DNA of 64,000 bases from Bin5 sp965220715 (lineage in GTDB: Bacteria > Chloroflexota > Anaerolineae > Caldilineales > Caldilineaceae). Under the pieces are notes generated by a model, which made no database searches, had not been told where the DNA came from, and was given only the letters and a program-made list of their open reading frames with translations. Shown in pieces: positions 25,662 through 34,307 of this stretch. The position numbers and the translations under genes were made by a program. The stretch's first letter is position 1; the number at the start of each line of letters is the position of its first letter. The stretch covers positions 434,001 through 498,000 of the forward strand of contig OZ244843.1 of the NCBI GenBank assembly GCA_965220715.1, given 5' to 3'.

Positions 25662-27065
25662 ATGACCACGGATTTCCGCTACGAACCGAACTGGGACTCC
25701 CTGCAGAACTATGAAGTGCCCGAATGGTTTATGAACGATAAGCTGGGCATCTTCATCCACTGGGGCCCCTATTCCGTCCCCGCCTTTAATAACGAATGGT
25801 ATCCCCGCTTCATGTACCGGGACGAGGTCTCGCGCAAGGGGTCGAACTACTTCCAGCACCACACACAGACCTGGGGCCATCCGTCCAAATTCGGATACAA
25901 GGATTTCATCCCGTTGTTCAAAGCGGAAAACTGGGACCCGGCCCAGTGGATCGATCTGTTCCAGAAGGCCGGCGCGCGTTACATCGTGCCCGTCGCCGAA
26001 CACCACGACGGCTTCCCGATGTACGCCAGCACCCATACCCGCTGGAATGCGGCCCTGATGGGGCCAAAGCGGGATGTCTGCAAGGAGTTGGAGTTGGAAA
26101 CGCGAGCGGCCGGTCTCAAATTCGGCGTCTCCAGCCACCGGGCCTTCAACTGGCGCTACTACAGCTACGCAGATGACTTCGATACCACCCAGCCCGGCCT
26201 GGAGGAACTCTACAACCCACCTCACCCGGAAGACGCGCCCGCCAGTTGGAACTTCCTGGAGAACTGGTACGCGCGCACGCTTGAGATGATCGACTATTTC
26301 CGGCCGGATGTGCTTTGGTTCGATTTCGGCTGGCATTTCGATGAGTTCGAGCCATACCGCCCGGAGGTCGCCGCCTACTACTACAACCGTGCGCTGGAGT
26401 GGGGCAGCGAACCTATCCTCCAGTATAAGGACAAGTTCCCGGACGGCGTCGCGGTCTATGATGTGGAGCGGGGCAAGCTGGACGACATCCGCCCGCACTA
26501 CTGGCAGACGGACACCGCGGTCAGTTACAAGGCCTGGAGTTATATCAAGGACGACGAGTTCAAGAGCGCCACAACGATCATTCACGATCTGATCGACATC
26601 GTAAGCAAGAACGGCAATTTGCTCCTGAACGTCGGTCCGCGCGCCGACGGCGTCATCCCCGCGGAGGCGACGCAACTGCTGTTGGATCTGGGCGGCTGGC
26701 TGGATGTGAACGGGGAGGCCATTTACGGGACGCGCCACTGGGAGCGGTTCGGTGAGGGCGACACGGCTGTGGTGGCCGGGCATATGTCCGAGCGCAAGAA
26801 TCAGCCCCTCACCGCCAAGGATGTGCGCTTCACGCAGAAGGACAATGCTCTCTATGCCATCGTACTGGGCTGGCCCGGCGGCGAGGCCGCCATCACCTCG
26901 CTGGGAAGCGGCTCGTCGCTCGGCGGGCGCATCGGCGGCGTTTCGATGCTCGGCAGCGACGAGCCTGTCGCCTGGAAGCAGGACGGGAACGCGCTGACCG
27001 TCAGCACGCCAAGTCGACGTCCGTGCGATCACGCTTATACATTCAAGATTGAACTGCAGGGGTAG
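25662..27065 (+). CDS. Alpha-L-fucosidase, glycoside hydrolase family 29
   Basis: The 467-residue protein matches GH29: KLGIFIHWGPYSVPAF near the N-terminus, YIVPVAEHHDGFPMY, and the nucleophile region VLWFDFGW (Asp). NGNLLLNVGPRADGVIP and the C-terminal beta domain follow. It has no signal peptide, so it probably cleaves fucosylated oligosaccharides in the cytoplasm after import. The next gene starts 2 nt after its stop, so the two are co-transcribed. Confidence 0.93.
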   Translation: MTTDFRYEPNWDSLQNYEVPEWFMNDKLGIFIHWGPYSVPAFNNEWYPRFMYRDEVSRKGSNYFQHHTQTWGHPSKFGYKDFIPLFKAENWDPAQWIDLFQKAGARYIVPVAEHHDGFPMYASTHTRWNAALMGPKRDVCKELELETRAAGLKFGVSSHRAFNWRYYSYADDFDTTQPGLEELYNPPHPEDAPASWNFLENWYARTLEMIDYFRPDVLWFDFGWHFDEFEPYRPEVAAYYYNRALEWGSEPILQYKDKFPDGVAVYDVERGKLDDIRPHYWQTDTAVSYKAWSYIKDDEFKSATTIIHDLIDIVSKNGNLLLNVGPRADGVIPAEATQLLLDLGGWLDVNGEAIYGTRHWERFGEGDTAVVAGHMSERKNQPLTAKDVRFTQKDNALYAIVLGWPGGEAAITSLGSGSSLGGRIGGVSMLGSDEPVAWKQDGNALTVSTPSRRPCDHAYTFKIELQG

Positions 27066-27067
27066 CC

Positions 27068-28408
27068 ATGTACAGGCGTCAGATCGAGCCCTCCCACGAC
27101 CTGCCCCACGCCTGCCAACGCTTCCTGGATGACGTGCGCCGGTGGGCATACGAAGCCATCGATCGCTACGCGGACGAGCCGGCCACGGATGTCCATGATC
27201 AGGGCACCTACACCACCGGTTGGGAGCCGCTGCTGCGCGCCGGTGCGGACGAACGCATTCTGCGCTTTCTGCAACAGGCGCGCGATCGTATGCGCGATCA
27301 TTTCACCCAAACGCAACAGTGGCGGCATGGCTACTGGCGCATGCAGGAGGCGCACCACGGCACGGAGCACTATGAGCTGTTCCTGGGGGCGCTGCAACGG
27401 GTCTTGCCGGACGACCGGGAGACGACCCGGCAGTTGGACGATGCCGCCGAACACATGGGCAACTGGTCGACCGGGGCGCCGGACTGGTTCGATTGGGACA
27501 GACGGCGCTTTCACTCGCTCTTCTTCGGCGCGGACGGTTTGCGCCAAGAGCCGGGCATGGCGCTCAATTCGCCGGACCACCTGCGCTGCGTCAACATCTG
27601 CTTGCTGGCGGCGTCGAACCAGGAGACGGAGACAATCAAGAAGCGCTATATGGAGTTGGCAACGGTCTATGCGGGGGAGTGGGCGGACGCCATTCTGGCA
27701 GGGGACGCGCTGCCGATTGCCCTGACCCCCGTCGACATTCTGTACCAGTTCAGCGCCGACGACGAAGCGCTCTACTACTCTTTCATGGGCGAAGCCCCCG
27801 ACCTGCAGTCGGAGGTCGATCGGGCGGAGAATCTGCTTGGCTCTGACGCCGTCAATACATTCCTGCGTCTGTGGCGGGAGAGCGGCGAACTTCGCTTTCG
27901 ACAGGCGGCCGAACGGCTGCTGGAGCCGCTGGCGGCGCAACTGGCTGATGCGGACGCGGGCGCGGCCGCCGATGCGGTGCGGGCCTATCGCCGCTGGACG
28001 GGCGATGGGCGCTACGACAAGGCGGTGTTGGCGGCTGTGGCCCGACTCGACCCCTTCGACATCACCGAAGTCACGCTGGACACTGAGTACAAACGCCCTG
28101 CCCGCCGCGCAGCGGGCGTGGGCAAGCGCTCCGACACGCCGCGCTGGCTGGAAGACGGCCGCGCGCGGCGCCACAATCCGATTACACTGGCGGTGGCGGC
28201 GGAGATTGGGGGGGACAGCGCGCTTGCGGTGCGGGCCGTGGACTTGGCGCGGACCTACTTTCTGTTGGCGCGCGCAGCCTTCCCGGACGGTCGTGAACAC
28301 GGCTGCTCGGCGCGCTCAGTCAGCGCGATCGCGCGCGGTCATGGGCGGGAAAACCACGCCGGTATGACGACGGCGGTGCTTGGCCCGGCGCTGGAATTCA
28401 GTTTTTAG
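27068..28408 (+). CDS. Unrecognised protein co-transcribed with the fucosidase
   Basis: I cannot name this 446-residue protein. It is cytoplasmic by appearance and almost wholly alpha-helical, with Trp- and His-rich stretches (WRHGYWRMQEAHHGTEHYEL, MGNWSTGAPDWFDWDRRRF, SPDHLRCVNICLLAASN), a pattern reminiscent of alpha/alpha-toroid glycosidase or lyase-like proteins. The gene follows the GH29 gene by 2 nt, so a role in the same sugar pathway is likely. Its last codons (FSF) and stop come from a T-rich AGTTTTTAG tract, so the true ancestral C-terminus may have been replaced. Confidence 0.75.
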   Translation: MYRRQIEPSHDLPHACQRFLDDVRRWAYEAIDRYADEPATDVHDQGTYTTGWEPLLRAGADERILRFLQQARDRMRDHFTQTQQWRHGYWRMQEAHHGTEHYELFLGALQRVLPDDRETTRQLDDAAEHMGNWSTGAPDWFDWDRRRFHSLFFGADGLRQEPGMALNSPDHLRCVNICLLAASNQETETIKKRYMELATVYAGEWADAILAGDALPIALTPVDILYQFSADDEALYYSFMGEAPDLQSEVDRAENLLGSDAVNTFLRLWRESGELRFRQAAERLLEPLAAQLADADAGAAADAVRAYRRWTGDGRYDKAVLAAVARLDPFDITEVTLDTEYKRPARRAAGVGKRSDTPRWLEDGRARRHNPITLAVAAEIGGDSALAVRAVDLARTYFLLARAAFPDGREHGCSARSVSAIARGHGRENHAGMTTAVLGPALEFSF

Positions 28409-28427
28409 TTTCTGGTTTTTAGTTTTT

Positions 28428-28590
28428 AGGGCTCGTTGACGTTTGTTGAGTACTGACAGATTGGCAACAATAGTAGGACGTCTACTTATAGAACTGCCGA
28501 CCAACAGTGGCAGAAGCTTTACGCATTTTTGCAAGGACACCCTCTAACCTATGCAGGGTCAGAGGAAAAGTGTCGACGTTTCATCAACAG
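28428..28590 (+). mobile_element. IS5-type element remnant
   Basis: The outer end AGGGCTCGTTGACG matches the ends of the other IS5-type copies, and the plus-strand frame reads QWQKLYAFLQGHPLTYAG and EKCRRFI, the transposase N-terminus. The rest of the element is missing; the tandem repeat begins just beyond. Confidence 0.72.
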
Positions 28591-28601
28591 AGTCAAGCCC
28601 A

Positions 28602-28819
28602 CGAGGGGGAGGGCACCTACGAGGGGTGCCCCTACGGTTGGATAACGAGGGCGCGCGCACCAGGGGGGAGGGCACCCACAAGGGGTGCCCCTACGGTTGG
28701 ATAACGAGGGCGCGCGCACCAGGGGGAAGGGCACCCACAAGGGGTGCCCCTACGGTTGGATAACGAGGGCGCGCGCACCAGGGGGGAGGGCACCCACAAG
28801 GGGTGCCCCTACGGTTAGC
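28602..28819 (+). repeat. 59-bp tandem repeat, about 3.7 copies
   Basis: The unit recurs with GGGCAC starts at 28,611, 28,670, 28,729 and 28,788. Each unit contains a hairpin (GGGCACCC-ACAA-GGGGTGCCC), then CTACGGTTGGATAACGAGGG and CGCGCGCACCA. Copies differ by only a few bases. The array ends 58 bp before the likely start of the dehydrogenase gene, so it could influence its mRNA. Confidence 0.92.
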
Positions 28820-28877
28820 GAGGCAAGACAAAGAGATGTGCGCGCAGCGATCACCGCAGGGAGGACGGGGGAACCCT

Positions 28878-29930
28878 TTGCAACTCGGCATCATCGGTTG
28901 CGGGACGATTGGCGCCGTCCACGCGCAAGCGGCTGCGGCTTCCGATCAGATCGAGCTGATGGCCGTCGCCGACGTGCAGCGGGAATTGGCGGAGAAGACA
29001 GCTGCGGCCCATACGGTGGAGACGGTCTACAGCAGTGGCGCAGCGTTGCTGGCCGATGCACGGGTAGAGGCTGTGGTGCTGGCGCTGCCGGCCGGTTTTC
29101 GCATCGAATTGGGGATGCAGGCTCTGCGCGCGGGCAAACATCTGCTGACGGAAAAACCGGTGGCCCGCAGCGCGGACGAGGTGCGCCGGCTGATCTCTGT
29201 TCAGGGGGACCGGGTCGCGGCCTGCTGCTCGTCCCGTTTTCAGTTTCTGGAATCGACCAGGACTGTTACCGACTGGATCGGCCAGGGCAAGCTGGGCGCG
29301 CTGCGTCTGCTCCGCTGCCGCGCGATCACGCCGGCGAGGCCAGCGCCGGAGACGCCGCCGCCAGCTTGGCGGCTGAGCCGCGAACTGAATGGCGGCGGCA
29401 TTCTTGTCAACTGGGGCAGCTACGATTTGGATTATCTGCTGGGTATCAGCGGCTGGCGGCTGCGCCCGCAGACGGTCCTGGCGCAGAGTTGGGGCGTTCC
29501 AGCCACCTTCGCCGAAACGGTTGCGCCGGCATCGGATGCGGAGACGCACATCGCCGGGCTGGTGCGCTGCGCCGACGGTATCGCGCTCACTTATGAGCGC
29601 GGCGAGTACACCGCGGCACAGGCGGAGACATCGTGGGAGGTGATTGGTGAGGCTGGGTCGCTGCGCCTGTGGATGACGCCGGCGCAGGAGAAGGAGATCC
29701 TGTACTACGAAGGCGACCTTGCCAATGGAACGACCCCCCAGACGTTGTGGACGGGCAGCGAATCCTACATGGACATCCACCGCGCCCTGCTGGAGGACTT
29801 CGCGACGGCGATCCGCACGGGCCGTCCTCCCAAGACGACGCTGGCGCAGGCGCTGGTGGTGCAACAGATCACCGATGCGCTGTACCGGTCGGCGGAAAGG
29901 GGGGAGGCGGTGGAGATATCTGCAGCCTGA
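28878..29930 (+). CDS. Gfo/Idh/MocA-family oxidoreductase
   Basis: The start is set at TTG 28,878, with GGGAGGA 10-15 nt upstream; the longer frame from 28,803 runs into the tandem repeat. The 350-residue protein has the N-terminal Rossmann motif GIIGCGTIGAVHA, the family signature HLLTEKPVA, and the alpha/beta C-terminal substrate domain. The family uses NAD(P)(H) to oxidise or reduce sugars and derivatives. With the isomerase downstream and the fucosidase upstream, a role in sugar breakdown is likely; the substrate is unknown. Confidence 0.88.
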   Translation: MQLGIIGCGTIGAVHAQAAAASDQIELMAVADVQRELAEKTAAAHTVETVYSSGAALLADARVEAVVLALPAGFRIELGMQALRAGKHLLTEKPVARSADEVRRLISVQGDRVAACCSSRFQFLESTRTVTDWIGQGKLGALRLLRCRAITPARPAPETPPPAWRLSRELNGGGILVNWGSYDLDYLLGISGWRLRPQTVLAQSWGVPATFAETVAPASDAETHIAGLVRCADGIALTYERGEYTAAQAETSWEVIGEAGSLRLWMTPAQEKEILYYEGDLANGTTPQTLWTGSESYMDIHRALLEDFATAIRTGRPPKTTLAQALVVQQITDALYRSAERGEAVEISAA

Positions 29931-29991
29931 TGCGGCCGCGGCCCCAAGTTCGATTAACAGAGGAAATTTTACAGAATAGGAGCTTTAAGCG

Positions 29992-30798
29992 ATGAACTAT
30001 GCATTTATGAGCTTTTCCTGCCCGCAGGCCACGTTCGCGGAGATGCTGGCGCTGGCGGCGCAGTACGGTTACGACGGAATCGAGCCGCGGGCCGCCGGCG
30101 GGCAGAACCACGCGGTGGAGTTGGAGGCGTCGGCGGAACAGCGAGCGTCCTTCCGCGCGCAGGCGGCTGACGCCGGCATCGCCATCTGCTGTCTGGCTGC
30201 GGGCAACCGCTTTGCTGATCCCGCAGACCGGGACGCGCAGGTGGCAGAATCGCTGCAGTACATCGATCTGGCCGCAGACATCGGCGCGCCCACGCTGCGC
30301 GTCTTCGGCGGGCGGATCCCGGGCGGCATCAGCCGGGAAGCGGCCATCAGCGGCGTGGCGGACGCGCTTACGCGCCTGGCGGGTCGGGCCGAAGCGCGTG
30401 GGGTCGTCGTATGCCTGGAAACGCACGACGACTGGTGCAGCCCCGCGAATGTGGCCGCGGTGATGGAACGGGTTGATCATTCGGCGATTGGCGTAAACTG
30501 GGATGCCGCGCATCCGCTGCGCCAAGAGGGTTGGACGCTGGCAGACTCCTATGACACGTTGCGGCGTTGGATCCACCATGTCCATATGCACGACTTGTTC
30601 ACCGCCTCTGGGCGCCCGGACTATACGGCCTTCGGCACAGGGGATGTCGATCACAAGCAGGTGCTGGAGCTGTTACGCGGCGGCGGCTACGAGGGATATC
30701 TCAGCGGCGAATGGATCAACTGGGAGCCGGCGGAGGTTCACCTGCCGCGCGAGATCGCGACGATGCGCGGCTATGAGCGCGCGTTGTCTGGACTGTGA
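29992..30798 (+). CDS. Sugar phosphate isomerase/epimerase-like TIM-barrel protein
   Basis: The 268-residue protein belongs to the AP_endonuc_2/xylose-isomerase-like barrel family: YGYDGIEPRA after strand 1-2, GAPTLRVFGG, a metal-ligand Glu in VVCLETHDDW, the Asp and His in GVNWDAAHP, HHVHMHDLF, and the last Glu in SGEWINWEPA. Such enzymes isomerise or epimerise sugars and often pair with Gfo/Idh/MocA dehydrogenases, as here (61 nt gap). The substrate cannot be told from sequence. Confidence 0.87.
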   Translation: MNYAFMSFSCPQATFAEMLALAAQYGYDGIEPRAAGGQNHAVELEASAEQRASFRAQAADAGIAICCLAAGNRFADPADRDAQVAESLQYIDLAADIGAPTLRVFGGRIPGGISREAAISGVADALTRLAGRAEARGVVVCLETHDDWCSPANVAAVMERVDHSAIGVNWDAAHPLRQEGWTLADSYDTLRRWIHHVHMHDLFTASGRPDYTAFGTGDVDHKQVLELLRGGGYEGYLSGEWINWEPAEVHLPREIATMRGYERALSGL

Positions 30799-30869
30799 TC
30801 AGGTAAGTTTTTAGTAACCCCACTCGCACGCGAAAGCTCTTTGCGTTCTTGGTTTTCAGGGGGGCGTTG

Positions 30870-31130
30870 CGGGGGGAATCCCCCCGCACAAGGGAGGGCC
30901 GCAGGCCCGACCGCCCAAAAAGGGCGACAGCCCCTGGCGGCGCCTGCGGAGCGGCGACCGCCAGCCCTGAGCCGCCTTAGCGGCGAAGGGTGCGCAGGCA
31001 CGCCTTAGCGGGCCGGAGCCGCCGGAGGGCGTCTGCGCCCGCAGGCGAACTGCAGGGGATAGGGGTCAGTGAGAAACACCTTGGCTCGCCGCACTCAGGG
31101 TGGTGAATTGGCTATGGCTGAGTCGTAACG
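30870..31130. repeat. Dispersed repeat, copy B (longest)
   Basis: It begins GGGGGGAATCCCCCC GCACAAGG, continues with GGGCCGCAGGCCCGACCGCC, a 130-bp GC-rich insert found only here, and ends with the second module (CACCTTGGCTCGCCGCACTC, then GAATTGGCTATGGCTGAG). TTTTTAGTAACC and TTTTTGGTAACC tracts lie on both sides (30,808 and 31,132), possibly marking the ends. No gene is seen here. Confidence 0.72.
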
Positions 31131-31202
31131 TTTTTGGTAACCGCACTGGTACGCGGTAGTTCACTAGAATCTGCTTTTGCACAGACACCGGGGGAACGAA
31201 AG

Positions 31203-32666
31203 ATGTCCATCCGCCTGCTCGACTTTGATCTCCATATCCTCAACATGCACAACCGCATGCCCTTCCGCTATGGCATCGTCACCATGACCGCGCTGCCGCA
31301 CCTCTTTTTGCAGGTACGGGTCGTTGTGGACGGCAAGCAGGCGGACGGTATCGCGGCCGAGGGGCTGGCGCCAAAATGGTTTACCAAGGTACCCGATTCG
31401 TCGATGGCCCAGGATATCGCCGAGATGCTCGACGTAGTGCAGGCGGCCTGCCGCCATGCCCGCGAAGTCGGCGCGGCGGACTCGGTCTTTGACCTGTGGC
31501 AGGCCGCGTACCAGGCCCAGGAGGACTGGGCCGCCGGTACGGACTACCCGCCGCTGCTGTGGGCGTTCGGTGTTTCGCTGGTGGAGCGGGCGATCATTGA
31601 CGGCTTCTGCCGGGCTACGGGCACGACCTTCGCCCAGGCCGTGCGCGCGAACAGCCTGGGAATGCGCCTGGACAGCCTGCGGCCGGAACTGGCCGGCCAT
31701 ACACCAGCGGATCTGCTGCCGGCCAAGCCCCTGAAGCGGGTCATCGTTCGTCATACGGTCGGTATGATCGATCCCCTCACCGACAAGGAAATTCCGCCCG
31801 CCGACCAGGTTGATGACGGGCTGCCCCAATCGCTGGACGCGTCGATCCAGGCCTACGGATTGACCCATTTCAAGATCAAAATTGGCGGCGACATCGACGC
31901 GGACAGGGCGCGATTACAACGCATCGCCGCGCTGCTGGACGAACGCAGTGTCGATTACCGGCACACGCTCGACGGCAACGAGACCTATCACAACGTTGCC
32001 GATTTTCGCGCCCTGTGGGAGGGGTTGAACGCCGACCCGGCCCTGGGCAGCTTTCTGCAGCGGCTGCTTTTCGTCGAACAGCCCTTCCACCGTGATATCG
32101 CTCTGAGCCAGGAGGTGGGCGCGGCCCTGCGCGCCTGGCGGGCACGGCCGCCGATCATCATTGACGAATCCGACGGGGAGCTTTCCAGCGCGCCCACCGC
32201 CCTGGGAAACGGCTACGTGGGCACCAGTCACAAGAACTGTAAAGGCATCTTCAAAGGCATCGCCAACACCTGCCTCATCCGCCACCGCCAGCGCCAGAAG
32301 CCGAACGCATTGCATATCATCAGCGCCGAGGACCTGTGCAATCTGGGGCCGGTGGCGCTGCTGGAGGACCTGGCCGTACTGGCGACGCTGGGCATCGAAC
32401 ACGCCGAGCGCAACGGCCACCACTACTTCGCGGGCCTGGCGATGCTGCCGGACGACGTGCAGGCGCGGATGCTGGCGGCGCACGGCGATCTCTACCGCCC
32501 GCACACGACCCCGAGTGGCCGGCGCTTTCCAACACTGGCGGTAGAGAACGGCGCGGTTGATGTGGGCAGCGTCACGGCGGCGCCGTTTGGCCCAAAGACC
32601 GTTCTGGACCCATCCCAGTTTACGCCGGTGGCCGAATGGGAATACGCATCGCTGGGGCTGGATTGA
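31203..32666 (+). CDS. Enolase-superfamily enzyme (mandelate racemase/muconate lactonizing-like)
   Basis: From ATG 31,203 (487 residues; GGGGGAACGAAAG upstream) the protein shows an enolase-superfamily layout: an N-terminal capping part, then the barrel with HFKIKIGGD (KxK base), metal ligands in HTLDGNETY, FVEQPF and IIIDESDG, and a late Lys-containing GTSHKNCKG. At nearly 490 residues it is longer than typical members (about 380-400), with extra sequence near residues 60-120. Members dehydrate, racemise or cycloisomerise acid sugars and related carboxylates. It may act downstream of the dehydrogenase/isomerase genes, from which copy B of the repeat separates it. Confidence 0.8.
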   Translation: MSIRLLDFDLHILNMHNRMPFRYGIVTMTALPHLFLQVRVVVDGKQADGIAAEGLAPKWFTKVPDSSMAQDIAEMLDVVQAACRHAREVGAADSVFDLWQAAYQAQEDWAAGTDYPPLLWAFGVSLVERAIIDGFCRATGTTFAQAVRANSLGMRLDSLRPELAGHTPADLLPAKPLKRVIVRHTVGMIDPLTDKEIPPADQVDDGLPQSLDASIQAYGLTHFKIKIGGDIDADRARLQRIAALLDERSVDYRHTLDGNETYHNVADFRALWEGLNADPALGSFLQRLLFVEQPFHRDIALSQEVGAALRAWRARPPIIIDESDGELSSAPTALGNGYVGTSHKNCKGIFKGIANTCLIRHRQRQKPNALHIISAEDLCNLGPVALLEDLAVLATLGIEHAERNGHHYFAGLAMLPDDVQARMLAAHGDLYRPHTTPSGRRFPTLAVENGAVDVGSVTAAPFGPKTVLDPSQFTPVAEWEYASLGLD

Positions 32667-32881
32667 ACGCATGGCGCAGTGCAGGCGCGGGGCAGACGGG
32701 AGGACCGCGTTCCATAGAGGATGCGAAACGGCAAAGCGCAACTTTAGGGCGGCGGCTGTGTTTTCTCCTGTAGAATGGTATAAGAATTTCGTCCTGCTTC
32801 CTTCTGCATGCGAGACTGTTCCCCCTCTCTTAAGCCGTGGGGGACAAAAGCAGGGGAACGCGCTTCCATACAGTGGATTCC

Positions 32882-34270
32882 ATGGATTCCATAACACCGC
32901 CATCGACAGCGGAAGAAACTGATTCCCAAGGTTCGAGTGCAGTTCTGGCGCCGAACACCGAGTGGGATACCGCGACCAAAAGAACAGTCCTGATCGTTTT
33001 CCTCGTCTTCGGCGTGCTCATTTTCTGGGTCAGCCGCCCGGTCCTGCCGATCCTGATTATGGCGGGGCTTGTCTCCTACTTCCTGATTCCGATTGTCGAT
33101 CTGTGTGAACGGCTGCGCATTCCCCGCAGCGTGAGCACGATCGTCTTATACCTGCTGTTCCTGGTTCTGTTGCTCCTGGCCCCCGTTCTGCTTGTGCCTA
33201 TTTTGTTGTCCCAACTTAGGGCACTCTATTTTGACGTGCCGACAGCGGCTGAAAACTTTCTACTCTTTCTGCAAAATTCGGTCGCAGACCTTCCAACAAG
33301 TGGGAAGATCCTCGGCCTCGATATCACGTTTGAGGGGGTGGTGGGCCAGATCCAGCAGACGTTCGCCGATGAGATTGCGGTGGAACGCTTCCTGCCCGGC
33401 ACGCAGCAGATTCTGGATTATGTCAATCAGCTTCTGAGTACAGCGACGAACGTGGTGAGCAGCACGGCGACAATCGGCTTGACGGTTGTTGGCAGCATCG
33501 TGACTACGGTCGTGTTCCTGCTGCTTCTCTTCTTTATCAGCCTATACTTAACCAAAGACGCGCCTCGCATCCAGCGGTATGTGGAAGGGCTGTTCCCGGT
33601 TGAGTATTATTCGGAGGGCGTGGAGTTGATGCGCCGGCTGCGCAACATCTGGAACGCTTTCTTTCGCGGGCAACTCATCCTCTCTTTAACGATCGGTGTG
33701 GCGACCTATTTTTCACTGAGTCTGATGGGGATGCGGGGCGCGCTGATTCTGGCGCTTCTGGCCGGCGCGCTGGAAATTCTGCCCAATATAGGCCCGATTC
33801 TGGCGATGATTCCGGCCGTTATCATCGCGCTGGCGCAAGGAAGTTCCACGCTCGAACTGAGCCACCTGAACTTCGCGCTGCTGGTAATCGGTGTCTACTT
33901 CGTCATTCAGCAGTTGGAACACCAGCTTCTCGTGCCGCGCGTGATCGGCTCGAGCGTTCATCTGCATCCGGTCGTGATAGTGTGCGGCGTCGTGGTGGGC
34001 GCAAGTGTTGGGGGAATACTGGGCGCGTTTCTGGCCGCGCCGGTCATCGCCAGTTTGCGGCTGATCGGCAGTTATACCCACGCCAAACTGTTGAACTATC
34101 AACCCTTCAGCGACCGCGGCCCGGTCACGCAGGCGCAGGGCGCCGGCATCTACCGAAGGGTCGTTGTTTCGGATGCAGACGACGCGGCTGCGGTCCCTGA
34201 GGTGGAATTGGAAGAGGACACGCACGCGCCGCCCGCTTCCCAGACCGCCAATTCACCCGCAGGCGATTAG
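32882..34270 (+). CDS. AI-2E/PerM-family membrane transporter
   Basis: The ATG at 32,882 gives 462 residues. The family pattern is two pairs of membrane segments around a long loop, then a cluster of four: VFLVFGVLIFWVSRPVLPI, VSTIVLYLLFLVLLLLAP, and later FFISLYLTKDAPRI, the family signature GALEILPNIGPILAMIPAV, and VIQQLEHQLLVPRVIGSS. Members include the AI-2 exporter TqsA and Na+/H+ antiporters; the substrate here is unknown. The acidic Pro/Ala-rich tail after about residue 420 is variable. It ends 37 bp from the convergent tsaD gene. Confidence 0.9.
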   Translation: MDSITPPSTAEETDSQGSSAVLAPNTEWDTATKRTVLIVFLVFGVLIFWVSRPVLPILIMAGLVSYFLIPIVDLCERLRIPRSVSTIVLYLLFLVLLLLAPVLLVPILLSQLRALYFDVPTAAENFLLFLQNSVADLPTSGKILGLDITFEGVVGQIQQTFADEIAVERFLPGTQQILDYVNQLLSTATNVVSSTATIGLTVVGSIVTTVVFLLLLFFISLYLTKDAPRIQRYVEGLFPVEYYSEGVELMRRLRNIWNAFFRGQLILSLTIGVATYFSLSLMGMRGALILALLAGALEILPNIGPILAMIPAVIIALAQGSSTLELSHLNFALLVIGVYFVIQQLEHQLLVPRVIGSSVHLHPVVIVCGVVVGASVGGILGAFLAAPVIASLRLIGSYTHAKLLNYQPFSDRGPVTQAQGAGIYRRVVVSDADDAAAVPEVELEEDTHAPPASQTANSPAGD

Positions 34271-34307
34271 ACGCAGAGCAGGCGTCGCGCCTGCGCTCCC
34301 AGGTCGT

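Noticed and set aside
28602..28819. CRISPR-like array
   Set aside because: The whole 59-bp unit is repeated with almost no variable part; there are no spacers and no cas genes.
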